From assembly GCA_905178155.1 (NCBI GenBank), contig CAJINV010000015.1, forward strand, positions 911,907 through 975,906: a stretch of DNA of 64,000 nt, written 5' to 3'. The translations under genes were made by a program, and so were the position numbers. The notes beneath the pieces were generated by a model. That model was given only the letters and a program-made list of their open reading frames with translations. It was not told the DNA's origin and did no database searches. How positions within the stretch are numbered: the stretch's first letter is position 1; each line of letters begins with the position of its first letter. Source of the stretch: Amoebophrya sp. A120 (lineage: Eukaryota > Sar > Dinophyceae > Syndiniales > Amoebophryaceae). Positions 44,101 through 54,235 of the stretch are shown one piece after another.

Positions 44101-44785
44101 TTTTCACCATCCGGATTGTCGCACCATCGACCTCCATTTCAAGGTCCTGCGGTTCTTTACTCCCATGATCTCCTGCTTGATGTTGATCCCAAAACGCTCG
44201 CACATTCGCCTCCATTTCCCGCAATTTTTGCTGTTTTTCTCCCTTTGACATGGTCGCGGGGAAAAAAGTGTCCGATACTTGCAAAATATTCGGCCCCGCG
44301 GCCTGGAGGTCGTGCTCATCTACAACTTGTCGGTCTTTGACGTCTTGTTGCGCGGCTGCAACTACATGTGGACGTCGAGCCGTGGTCGTGCTAGGTGTCG
44401 CCAGAAGTGGCTGGTGCTCTTCATCTTGCTGCAGCAAGTAAATGTCGTTGTCCTCGTCTTCATCATCATCAGGATCATGAAAATAATCATCCGTCACGAA
44501 CCCGTACCGCGCCCCCCCAGCCCTTCTCTCCGCCATCCACAGCGTCAACAGACCCTGGATCGCAGCTTGGACGCCCGATAGAATATAGTCTGGACAGTCT
44601 TCCACCCTCGGAAGGGAGTATGGAAGCGTCAGGTTTGAAATCGTCAAAGTTGAAATAATCTGTAATGCTAAACCGACCGAAACCACTACACAACCTGTAA
44701 GGGCACCGAACCGCACGTGGTTCGGCCACCAGGTCGCGGAGTCAGGCGGACCGAAGCCATCACCATCATCCCCGGGCACATCCAA
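35141..44785 (-). CDS. Giant membrane protein with P-loop/AAA-like domain
   Basis: About 2738 aa if all blocks belong together: 44785-43404, 43254-43218, 42954-42410, 42290-41754, 41611-41529, 41312-40524, 40371-37240, 37030-36994 and 36845-35141. The sum minus six TSDs is exactly 2739 codons. Near the N-terminus are two hydrophobic segments (GALTGCVVVSVGLALQIIST and YILSGVQAAIQGLLTLWMA), followed by acidic low-complexity sequence. The middle has Walker A ICGDTGTGKTRLA, followed by FGSSDITRPALGDTESELRKV, AAA-like. Walker B is degenerate (SIVIWKNADV), so ATPase activity is doubtful. A long coiled coil and an acidic Ser-rich C-terminus ending KKHKKGKK follow. No ATG precedes the first hydrophobic segment in frame; an upstream exon is probably missing. 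Links across the two GT-AG introns are weaker than the introner joins, so up to three genes remain possible. Confidence 0.62.
36846..36993. mobile_element. Introner, family B (148 bp)
   Basis: TSD TTCGT on both sides. Ends TATGAACTGCAAAAGTATCG and CGATACTTTTGCACAGGATA. Junction: TCTTRTPTTALL. Confidence 0.94.
37031..37239. mobile_element. Introner, family C, subtype 1 (209 bp)
   Basis: TSD TGTTG on both sides. TIR TATCGCAAGAAAAAACTGTT / AACAGTTTCTTCGTGGGATA. Only 37 bp separate it from the family-B copy at 36846. Junction: VEGQHQDPRI. Confidence 0.94.
40372..40523 (-). other. Canonical GT-AG intron (152 bp), inferred
   Basis: Donor GATCAG|GTATTC and acceptor TTCTTCACAG|GTCG. Splicing gives VVERIRSLFGLPEDQES. 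Unusually for a canonical intron it contains two TTTGTCATGC modules, as the introners do. Confidence 0.72.
41313..41528. mobile_element. Introner, family D (216 bp)
   Basis: TSD TTTCC on both sides. TIR TATGAGAGTGCACAACTCCC then CCTCCCCCTCATTTG, paired with CAAATGAGGGGGAGGGGGAG. Nearly identical to the copy at 50105. Junction: ARLEKQYGRE. Confidence 0.95.
41612..41753. mobile_element. Introner, family B (142 bp)
   Basis: TSD ACCGA on both sides. Left TATGCATCGCAAAAGTATCG; right CGATACTTTTGCAGTTCATA. Junction: RQDRYHEQIQ. Confidence 0.94.
42291..42409 (-). other. Canonical GT-AG intron (119 bp), inferred
   Basis: Donor CACCTCG|GTACTT and acceptor GACTCAG|TGATT. Joins DAGHL to VILIPDDLL in frame. 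No TIRs. Confidence 0.65.
42955..43217. mobile_element. Introner, family A (263 bp)
   Basis: TSD GGACA on both sides, with perfect outer arms. Junction: TEADVHFDSN. Confidence 0.95.
43255..43403. mobile_element. Introner, family B (149 bp)
   Basis: TSD TCCAG on both sides. Separated from the family-A copy at 42955 by a 37-bp exon block. Junction: CTTQLEDLLEM. Confidence 0.94.
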
Positions 44786-44838
44786 CTACTTACGCTGCCT
44801 TTTCCTTACTTTCGCACACAGTCCTCACTTCGCCAACA

Positions 44839-44910
44839 TGCGTTTAACGTTCGCCAACGGTCCATACTTCTCGCCAGCAGGTGCGTTTAACGTTCGCCAA
44901 CGATCCAACT
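44839..44910. repeat. Two-copy direct repeat, about 44-bp period
   Basis: GCGTTTAACGTTCGCCAACG occurs twice, followed by GTCCA and ATCCA, just upstream of the giant gene's first supported exon. Confidence 0.85.
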
Positions 44911-44929
44911 TTTTGCGCTAACAAACTGT

Positions 44930-45840
44930 GCAGGAGCCGACCAGACATACTGCTATAAGGAAGCAGCAGCCTGCAGCTGACCCCATGCGTACGAAAATGT
45001 TTTTCGGACCATTACGGACACGGCAGGCACAAAAGCAGCCTGCGATGCGGTTTAAAAAGTTCCGGTAAACACAGGCGGGACGACTAGGAACAGGCCCGGG
45101 TTGCTGCACCTTACGCCGCGTAGTCCAGCACCACCGAGGAGTACTTAGTCGCAGCAGATATAGGGCCCTGGCACCCGCGGAAAGCCGTGCGCAGTCGGTG
45201 GGGCTGGTGAGAAAAGAACTTGTCGTCTGATGAGAACATGATCCGCTGAAAAACCGGAGCCACGCCTGAAGCAGCTCGCATCTGTTGCGCGCCCCGCTTC
45301 GCGATTGCGAGCATGGTGGAGAGCAAGTCTCGATTGAGCTTGCTGCTGGTCTTCTGTCCGGCTCCATCCCTGCCTCCCCCAGCGCTGCCAAGCCTCAAGT
45401 ACGCATCTATTGTGCGCCCCTACATCGCGATTGCGTGCTTCGGGGAACAGGGCTCGATTGAGCTTGCTGCTTCTTGTGGCCTGGGCGAGCTGGGGGCATC
45501 TTCGCGATAACATCCCACCGGGCGGGTTCTGCTGCTGCCATGTTTCTCGCCGTTCCGGCGCCGTTATCGCTCGGCGACTCCGCAGGACGGGCACATGGCG
45601 ACTCCGCGAACTTGGAGAAGGTGCTGCCCATGCCCGTCAGGCTAAACGAGGACCTTGCTGTTGCGCAGGATAGTGTGTGGGCGACTGCTGCAGGATTTTG
45701 GCATTGTGTCCAGGTGGGGAGGAGGTCATTTTTAGATTTCGAGGGGTACTCGGCAGCATGGGGCCGCTGGGTCTGAGATCTAGGCAACTGTTGTAAAGGG
45801 AGGCCTGAGATCTAGGCTACTGTAAAGGGGGGCACAACGG
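44930..45840. repeat. GC-rich block with internal repeats
   Basis: This block looks more GC-rich than neighbouring intergenic DNA. A roughly 75-bp unit containing CTCGATTGAGCTTGCTGCT and TCGCGATTGCG is present near 45285-45350 and again near 45407-45472 (about 80% similar). TGAGATCTAGGC is repeated at 45774 and 45811. Several open frames occur on both strands, but none has protein-like features. Confidence 0.6.
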
Positions 45841-46012
45841 ACCCGCCACGCTCGGGTGTTTATCTACTACTTTCGATACTCCTCTTCAGGGAGTCGGGGG
45901 AGATACCGACGTGGTGTCAGTGGTGGTAAAATGATTGTGGATTATCAAACTTACTCTACGGCATAGCTCCCCCTATTCTAGATTTTTTGGATCTCAGGCA
46001 ACAAGGCAAAGC

Positions 46013-46034
46013 CTTGAGCCAAAATGGCTACGGT
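46013..46034 (-). ncRNA. Dinoflagellate spliced-leader match (SL RNA gene or SL relic)
   Basis: The minus strand reads ACCGTAGCC then ATTTTGGCTCAAG, a full 22/22 match to the consensus DinoSL (first base D). Established knowledge: this leader is trans-spliced to nuclear mRNAs in dinoflagellates. The next bases are GC (CAAG|GCTTTG), not the GT expected of an SL RNA donor, and no clear Sm site follows. It may therefore be an unusual SL RNA gene or a leader carried back by a retroposed mRNA. Confidence 0.85.
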
Positions 46035-46052
46035 GCGTAAAATGCATCTGTA

Positions 46053-46272
46053 ATGCATAAAATGCATGACCCCAGGTGCGTGTGTTGCAGAGCAGGCAAG
46101 TGAGGCCGATTGTAAGCCTGTTTGGGGTTACAGCTCGAACTGCTAAAGTAGCATGAGAAAATCGCTCTTCGTTCTTTGCCTAAACAGCATGACAAACTGG
46201 ATTTAGGGACCACCGAAATTTGTCATGCGCCACTTGGCAACTGGGTTTCAACTGGCATCCATTTTATGCATG
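46053..46272. repeat. Possible introner-like element, family K
   Basis: The arms ATGCATAAAATGCATG and (complement) ATGCATAAAATGGATG bracket an interior with several TTTGTCATGC-type modules. No TSD or TAT/ATA ends could be fixed. It lies just downstream of the stop at 46298 and 18 bp from the spliced-leader match. Confidence 0.45.
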
Positions 46273-46297
46273 ACAAATTATTTCAACTTTGTCGATT

Positions 46298-49200
46298 TCA
46301 ACTCTGACACATCCATAGGGAATGGACGAACCTGATCAGGTCCGGTCGGTGGCCGCAGAGTCTGCCTCCTTCTATGCAAGAAAAAAACTGTGTAAGTGTA
46401 ACTCTGTAATGCAGAACATGCAACAGTAGAGTTACACCTGTTATGCCAGACAGCCATGGAGTCCTCTTTTCATGTGTGTTTTCCCTTACAAGCCACGTAT
46501 GACAGGTTTTTTCAGTCATGTAGAGCAAATGTGTGATGCAGCTGTCAGCCGAAGATAGTTACACTAACACACTTTTTTTCTTGGATATCTTCATCTTCGG
46601 TGACACTGTTTATCGCAGCGTCAAGCAATTTTTCGATAATACCTCCCGATGAACTATTGTTTATTCCCGCCCCTGGGTATCAAATGTAAAAGTGTCTGGG
46701 TCTGGAAGAATGGAAGGCTTGTCATGCTTTTGCTTGTCTGGCATGACCCATGATGCTTGTAATGCATGACCCAGCATCACAGATTTTTGGAAAGCTTCCT
46801 GATGCCATTTCCGCATGACAAATGCCCTCCTCGCGTAGAACAAATGTGGCTCGTCTTGCTTGTCATGCAATACAGATTTTTTTAGAGTCCAAAGTTAGCA
46901 TCACAAGTTCCAACTTTCCAGACCCAGACATTTTTACAGTTGATACTGGGAACTGCAGTTCTTGTGCTGCTTCTTCTCCACATCCGCGTGGTCCACCGTG
47001 ACAGCCCCCTCTATCAGATGCAAAAATGTCTGGGTCTGGAAAAGTGTGTAAACTTGTCATGCAGGTTTTTCATGACCCATGAGGTCTGGAATGCGGGACC
47101 TAGCATGACAGAGTCTGTGAGGTCTGCTCTGCCATGCCTATCCTGCATGAGAAACTCCCTCCAAACTTGGTCGACGGTGGACAGCTTTTGGCGGTCATGC
47201 AACACAGATTTCTGCATGATTCGGATTTAGCATGACAAGTTGCAAGCTTCCAGACCCAGACATTTCTGCAATCCATACCCTCTGGTCTGCAGCAAGTGTG
47301 TCAGCAGCGCCGGTCGCTCGGCGAACACTCCGAGAATATAAATCGCGCCCTGACAGTATCAAAAGGAAAAATCCCCCCACCCCATATCAACAAGAAATTT
47401 CTGATGCTGGATTTCAGTACACAAATCTGATTTGTCTTGCAGTAGAGGACTGCAGGCACATGCCAAGCCTGAGCCGCGACGTTTTGGCGTAGGCTGCTAG
47501 CATGAAAAACGTCGATGGTGCAGGCCCAACAGCATCACAAACCGCATGCATAATGCGGCGGATTCTCTGGATTTGCCTGCATGCAAGACAGGCAGGATTT
47601 GTGGTCGCAAATCCGCATCACAGATTTTCAGAAGGATGCGCTTTCAATATGGGGAGGGGGGATTTTTCCTCACAATAGACAGTCGACAAACTTCTCCTCC
47701 AGCATCTCCTTGATCTGCTCCACGGTGACCAAAAATTTCTGGCTGTTTGCGTTCGCCTCCCGCAAGCTTGCCGGCGTGAACCGGTCGCGCAGCCAACTAA
47801 TGTCGCTCGCGTTCAAAACCAGCTTCGGTTTTTCTAGGAGTTGTTTCCGCTGCTGCTCCTTCGAAAGAGCATTGAGCTTTGTACCATCGGATAAACAGAG
47901 CTTGTTTTCCTTCTTTTTATCCGACCGCTTCTTCCGCTTGATTTTGTTCTCGATTTCTTTCAGCATTTCCTTTGCGTTGAGGAAATTGTTCACGCGCAGC
48001 TCAATCAACCGATCGTCAAGATGAAGATTCTTTGCGTTGTTTCTGAGTGGAAGCAGTTTTGGCGCTGTCGGAATTGCGTTTGTGACAGACGCGTCGTCGT
48101 TGCTAGTATTTGACCTGGCACCAGTGACCGTCGTGGTCGTGCCTACGATTTCCAGCTGCTGCTCTTGTTCTTTTTTCCTCTTATGCTCCGCCAAAATTTC
48201 GTTTACCTCTGGGGGATAGTCTGGAAGGAGTCTGTCGACTTGTTTATCATATTGTCCTGCTTTATTCGCCAGGAGAAAGGACTTGCAGTACACCGCCGTG
48301 CTTTTCACAAGGAGGTTAAAATATTCCGGATCCTCGCAGATTGCGGCAACGCCTGCGATCTGATGTTGCTCCTGCGATATTAATGTCAAACCTTCCTGCT
48401 GCTGCTCGTCAATACCTCCACCTTCGGTGGCGCTTTTGATGTTCTTCCTTTGCGCAACATCAACATCTTCAGCTCCTCCCGAGGATGCTTGTTCAGCTTC
48501 TATCCCTGTGCGGGCGGTGGCTGCATCCGAAGAGGGCGCTTTCTTCGTGCCGGTTTCATCAACATCTGCTTCACTTTCCGTTTCCGTCAAATCTTCATTC
48601 GCTTTTCGCAAGATATCCGCAACCAGGTTCTCGCGAATCTTTCTCCCTTCCTCCGTGTCCGAGTACTCAGACAATTCACTGCCGGAAGAACAATGGGTGG
48701 CCTCATGCTGCTGGTCGTGCTGCTTGTTCTTCTTCTTGTTTTTCTTCTTGGTGGTCGTTCCGCCAGGAGCAGTAGAACAGCTACTACCGGCGGCCTCCGC
48801 AACCAATTCTTCCCTGATTTTCTTCTCTTTCTCCTTTCGGTCACGCTTCAGGTCCTTCCGAGTCGACCGGCTGGTGGCTAGTAGCGCACGTACTTCCGGT
48901 GGGAATTCAGATTCAGAAACGGAGTCCACCGCGCCATTCGGTGTATCATCGTTCTTCAGGTTATCATTATCGGAGTGGTCCGACGCATTTTCATTATTTT
49001 CCGTCTCTACTCCCACACCACCAGAATCATCCTGTTTTGACATTTTCGCCGCCTGCTTCTTATTCTTGGTGTTTGTTCCCTTCTTGCCTTTTTTCTTCTT
49101 GCCACCTTTATTGTTCGAACCGGCCCCTGCGCAATTGGCTGCACCAGCGCGGGGCGTTTGAGGCTCGAGACCAGATCCAGATGGTGTGGTCTTGCCCTCC

Positions 49201-52200
49201 TTTGATATCACAGCTTGCTCTTTGCTCTCTTTCTCTTTCAGTTCTTTTTCCTTTTTCTCCGCAGCCTGCTCCGCTGCAATCTGATCCTTGTTGAGAAAAA
49301 ACGAATCGGGTAACAACCCGGGCACGTCCCCGCCAGTCTCCAGAATCCGGTCTTGTGCTTCTTTGAGTTTATCCTTAGCGCGCTTCGCCATTTCCTGCAA
49401 TTCCTCGACCGATTCCAAAACGCCCGCCTGGGGAGCGGTCGTGCTCAGGTTGTTCGACACAGTAGTCGTGTGTTGACTCGCTTCTTCCTTCGGACTCTTG
49501 CAGCCCACGACGCTGGACGACTTGTCGCTTGTTTTGTTGACGGTACTACGATCGCCATCAACATCGGCAAGTAGTTTATTATCCTTTCCCGCCTCCACGA
49601 GTTCTTTTGCATCAGTCTCCTCTGGAAGAACAACATGCAAATCCGCGGCCGGCGGAATCTCCGTTGCCTGGGGAAACGGTTGTTCTGTGTGGAAGTCGGC
49701 GCTGATAGTGGTCTGCATCACAACTTGCGGTGAGGTTGTCGTATTACACGCGTTTTTCATACTTTCCATCTGTTCCAGCTTCCGCATGAACAACTGGTCC
49801 ACAAACGCCTTCAAATCGTTCAGATCAAACCCATCCGTCTGTTCTGTGATCTGTCGCGTTTGCTGCAGAAAAAGCTCCACACTGGACTGGCCGGACCCGA
49901 AAAGATTTGTCTTGCCTTTTGCAGCACCAGAAGATGGACTGACACTGATGGAATAATCAGGGTCCGCATCACAAATAGCGGCCCCAGCGTGGTCGTCCTC
50001 CTGCTTCCTCCCCAGAAGAGCCCCAGCTTGTTGTTTCTCCATCAATCGACTGGCATTCACATTGTACTGCAGTTCCTTTTCCTTGAACAGACAGACAACC
50101 ACGATATGAGAGTGCACAACTCCCCCTCCCCCTCATTTGTGTTGCATGAACAGCAACAAAAGCGCTGGCAATAAAGATGCAGCTTTTACATGACAAATTC
50201 CTAGGTGATTGTAGTGCTGTTTTGGCTTGTTTCGGAATCTGTCATGCACAGAGTGCTAACAAACAGAAGGTAGATTTGGGATTTTGCATGACAAATGAGG
50301 GGGAGGGGGAGTTGTGCACTGTCATACACGAACCACCGGGAATAGAACCCCTGCTCGATGGTCTCCTTTTTCATGTTCCGCACAGAGAAAAACAGCGTGT
50401 TCTTCAGCGTCTCCTTCAGATAGGCGTTATCAACCAGATCCTCTTTCGACTGCTTGGACAGCGACGGGATAGAAGTTGTACGAGATCCGGTGCCACCAGA
50501 ACTACTTGTTCTAAGTTCCTTCACAAAGTTATTCCGGACCCACGGAAGTTGATTGGTGTGCCCTAAAATCGCGGTGGATAAAACGTCGAACTGCGTGGAG
50601 GCGAAGAACCTGTTCAGAATTACCCGCTTCTTGTCGTCGTACGCAAGCAATGGGTCTACTTGCTGGGACGGAAGCTGTGCTAGTGGGGGGATTTTCATCC
50701 GAGGATGTTGCCCCTCTCCAGAAACCAGCTCGGAGAATATCGACTCGTCAACTTGGAAAGGCCGATCATCAACAACTTCTAAATCGTACGGGATGTACAA
50801 CCGGTTCAAGACCCGAAGATTCATAACCTCGTCGATCTCTAATTCATCAACCCCGCCCAGATTCGCCCCTTTGTACTGCGCCCGGTACGTTCCAATCCTG
50901 CGTTTCGTGCTAGGATCGTTCGGGTTCTCCACGTTGGGCGGTTTACTGGTGTCGGCGATATATTCTGGACAGGCGAACCCGCATTTCGTGAACAACCTCC
51001 CATGTTGCGGAGTAGTTGACAAACCAGATGAAGTAGATCTACTTCCGGGATGTTGATGATCCATCGTCATATTCACCGCTTTGCCGCTGTTTCCTACAAA
51101 ATACGCTTGTCCCTCCTTCGGCTCTTCGTTCCTTGTCCCGAAAACCTTCGTATCCGTAATCGGCAGCATTTCCACCTCGGAGCTCAGTCGCAAATAGTCC
51201 TGCTCAATCAACCGTTTGTGAAGTAGCCACTCCAGCCGCTCCTTGGGCCAGTTAAAGGCTGCAGCTTTTTTGGGTTCCACCAGGACCCACTTACCGGTTG
51301 GCTTGTCGAATCTGTACTCCGGGGTTTGCTGTTTGATCAAATCTTTCTTACAGTTCGCTTGTTCTGCCAAAGCCGATACTAAGGGGGTCGTGGTGCCGAC
51401 TTGATGGTGCGGCTCTTGATGCAGCTGATGTTTCACTCCAAATCCCGGATCCACGGTCGGGTCAGGCTTCGTATTATCGTCCCTGCAGGGCTCGAACCCG
51501 AATTTGGCATAGTGCCGCTCCAGGACCAATTCCTTGTAGTCCCGGAGACTGCCGAGTAAGATTTCGTCGGTGATTTGCTTCAACTGGTACTGCAGAAAGC
51601 GGTACATAACATGCTTGAATTGCTCCTTCCTGGAAATGATATTAGCCGTAGATGACCTCTTGTAGTTCTCCCGGTGGTTGTGGTTCATCCCCTTATGAAC
51701 TGCAAAAATGTCTGGGTTTGGAATTGTCGGGGCTTGTCATGCACATTTTGCATGATCCGCAGGGCCTGTGATGCTGGTGCTAGCACCACAGAATTTTTGA
51801 GAGCTTCTTGATGGTAATTACGCATGAGAAATGCCCTCTCTGCGTGACAAGAACTGACTTCTCTTGCTGCTCATGCAACACAGACATTTTTAGAATTCGC
51901 AGACAGCATTACAAGCTCCACTCTTCCAGACCCAGACATATTTGCAATCCATACCCCTTCTCTGTTCGCAATACAGCTTCGAAATTCGCTTCCATCGCGT
52001 CCAATCCTGTGCAAAAGTATCGCACTCTCGTACTAATTGCGTTTGTGCATTACAAATCTTTTTCTCAAGGCAAATCCGCACTACAAATTTTGTAATGCTA
52101 AGTCAATTAGTAATGCAATTTATACTAGAAGTACGTTGCTTTTGCATTGCATACGTCCAAAAACTGGTCCAAATTCTTCACGATAATCCGGTGCTCCACG

Positions 52201-54235
52201 AAGGTCGGCAGGGGGAGCTTCTTCTTGGAAGGAGGAGCAGGTAAAGTTGTAGTAGATGTAGACCCATTGGTATTATTAGCAAGGGACTTGTTCGACGTCG
52301 TGCCGTTCCCGTTCATCTTGTTATGCACGACATGAAGATCATCTTCCCTTATACAACTGTCGTCAATCCTCCGGCCATATTTGTGCCGGAACTCGGTCCG
52401 TCGCTTTTTCAGCATTTCCTGCTATCAAATGTAAAAGTGTCTGGGTCTGGAAGAATGCATGTTTGTGGTGCTTGTCTGGCATGACTCTTAAATCTGTCAT
52501 GCACGTTACCCAAGGGCTCCATTTTTCTATGATGCAGAAACGCAGTTTGTCATGCAGAATAAGCAATACCTAGAAGCTCCGAAACTTGTGATGCTGAGGC
52601 AGCATTTGTGGTCTCATCATGAGACGCCGCCCAGCATCACAAGTTTCCAGACCCAGACATTTTTACATTTGATACCTGCGTGGACTTCGCAATGGCGAAG
52701 GCAAAGGGCTGGATGACCTTCGTGAACTCCTTCCTCCTCGCACTTTTGTCTTCGGAATTTAATATTCCAACACGGTCGTCGCCGTGGCCTTCCAGTAGAT
52801 TCTCGAAATCCTTTTGCCAGGCCTCGAACTCGTTTCGCCAGATTTCGTCCCGCATAAGCTCCGCGTTCATTTGATGCCCCCCACGAAAAATACCTTTATT
52901 CCGCGTTTTTCGCAGACTCTCCATTTCGCGTTCGATTTGAATACGGGTTAATTTCTGACCGCCGCGGCCTGTGATCAACTCCATATCCACATCCAATTCC
53001 GAGTCGCTGCTGTCGCAAAAGTCATACACGCACTTCGTCGTGGTTTTCTCCGCGAGATCGTTCTCGATCTTCGTTATCTGCTCCTCGAGCTGTCTTTCGA
53101 AGTTTTCGTCGAAGTTGTTATTCTCCTGATTTCCAGTGTTGTTCTCTACTTCATTCACTAAACTTGTTTTCGCCCACTTTTCCAAGATCTTCATCCAGTC
53201 CTCAACACAGTCAATCTCGGTAACTTCCACGACAAGCCTCTCATACAGTGTCCCCTGTTCCTTCTCGTCCAGAACAGCGCCAGATTTTTGAGTCACCGCG
53301 CTCCCTTTACTACTCGACTCAACCGTTGCCGCCGCGGTGTACGTGACCGGGCTAGACACGTGGTTTCTGCACCAGTGGGTCTTTTATCAAATGCATAAGT
53401 GTCGCACACGTCTTGTAATCATGCATTACAAATCTTTTCCTTAAGTTAAATCAGCATTGCAAATTTTCTTTCTCATGCTGAGGAAATGTGTAATCCATTT
53501 ATACGAGTACGATACTTTTGCAATGCATATCTTTCCGCTGTTCTTCGGGCCGAAAAGGAAGTTGATCGCGCGAATTCCATTCTCGGGATCTGCCGCTCCT
53601 GGGTAGTTTTTCTGGAAGAAATTCGTAAAATTGGATCCGCTAACGGGCTTTCCGGTTGCGGGGTTCGTGAGAGGTTGAGGTGTTGTGGTAGTCAACGACG
53701 ACGTGGTCCCACTCGCAGCTCCACCTCCTCCGGGTTTGCAAAAAAACTCGTTTTCCAACGGGAGGTGCTTCGCGGCTTGTAGTAGGGAAGAATCCACCTC
53801 GGTCAACTGGATTTTCTTTTGATAAGGTTTCTTCATCAAACCAGTTCCAGAAGCAGGGACATTCAAACTCATGTTCATCTTATCGCTCTTCTGTGCATGA
53901 TCCACAATCTGCCTGCTCAGTTGCTCCAAATCGGACCAGGTAGATTGGTTGACGTTACAATTCTTGGGCTTCGGGTGAAGAAAAGGAAGCTGGTTTATCA
54001 ATGCATCTTGTGTGCTCAACATGTCAGGCTGTGGCTGCGGAGCTTCAACCGCCCCTGTGGTCGAGTGGTCAGCACGTGCAGCCGTGACATTGTAGAAGTT
54101 GTTCGTGCTGCATTTGCCAGATAATAAATTTTGCTGTCTTGTTTCCTGCTGGTGCCCACTAGTAGTTGTACCACTCTCATGCTCCAGCCCCGGCTGCTGT
54201 GACAGCTGCTTTGCTTTTGGCTTCTTGCGCGCCAT
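46298..54235 (-). CDS. 1930-aa P-loop and coiled-coil protein, nine introners
   Basis: Exon blocks: 54235-53530, 53384-52675, 52422-52154, 52002-51954, 51693-50327, 50104-47678, 47356-47278, 47011-46946, 46677-46588 and 46372-46298. Removing nine elements plus one TSD each leaves exactly 1931 codons. The start is MARKKPKAKQL. A Walker A loop, FLFGPKNSGKTHWC, is assembled only after an introner is removed. Helical and coiled-coil segments follow (KNLDQFLDAMEANFEAV, FKHVMYRFLQYQLKQITDEI), then a large Lys/Glu-rich low-complexity region (KKGKKGTNTKNKKQAAK, EKKEKELKEKESKEQ). The C-terminus is short (AIYILGVFAERPALLTHLL ... FVHSLWMCQS). No family is assigned. A nucleotide-binding scaffold is possible, but Walker B was not identified. 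Confidence 0.72.
46373..46587. mobile_element. Introner, family C, subtype 2 (215 bp)
   Basis: Flanks CCTTC and TCTTC (4/5 TSD). Sister of the copy at 3112 (GTGTAAGTGTAACTCTG arm). Junction: VTEDEGGRLC. Confidence 0.9.
46678..46945. mobile_element. Introner, family A (268 bp)
   Basis: TSD CTGGG on both sides. Junction: LQFPGAGINN. Confidence 0.94.
47012..47277. mobile_element. Introner, family A (266 bp)
   Basis: TSD CCCTC on both sides. The left end is TATCAGATGC. Its interior closely resembles the copy at 26922. Junction: LLQTRGGCHGG. Confidence 0.94.
47357..47677. mobile_element. Introner, family I (321 bp, longest)
   Basis: TSD GACAG on both sides. TIR TATCAAAAGGAAAAATCCCC then CCACCCCATAT, paired with ATATGGGGAGGGGGGATTTT. 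The arms are C/G-rich. Junction: KFVDCQGAIYI. Confidence 0.93.
50105..50326. mobile_element. Introner, family D (222 bp)
   Basis: TSD CACGA on both sides. Near-identical to the copy at 41313 in an unrelated gene, indicating recent spread. Junction: SRWFVVVCLF. Confidence 0.96.
51694..51953. mobile_element. Introner, family A (260 bp)
   Basis: TSD CCCCT on both sides. The left end TATGAACTGC is B-like, while the core is family A (GTCTGGGTTTGG), a possible chimera. Junction: RTEKGMNHNHR. Confidence 0.92.
52003..52153. mobile_element. Introner, family B (151 bp)
   Basis: TSD CGTCC on both sides. The first base is mutated (AATCC instead of TATCC). Only a 49-bp exon block separates it from the copy at 51694. 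Junction: DQFLDAMEANF. Confidence 0.92.
52423..52674. mobile_element. Introner, family A (252 bp)
   Basis: TSD CCTGC on both sides. Interior close to the copies at 8033 and 57363. Junction: KSTQEMLKKR. Confidence 0.95.
53385..53529. mobile_element. Introner, family B (145 bp)
   Basis: TSD TCTTT on both sides. The left end TATCAAATGC is A-like, but the core (AAGTGTCGCAC / CGAGTACGATAC) is B. It splits the Walker A loop; junction KNSGKTHWCRN. Confidence 0.92.

Noticed and set aside
48427-49161. Long plus-strand open frame
   Set aside because: It is antisense to the Lys/Glu-rich exon of the 46298-54235 gene. Its Ser/Phe-rich composition is the mirror of that exon.
51500-52200. Dynein heavy-chain tail assignment for the 46298-54235 gene
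   Set aside because: FKHVMYRFLQYQLKQI followed by SLRDYKEL loosely recalls dynein tails, but the rest of the protein and the N-terminal P-loop do not fit.
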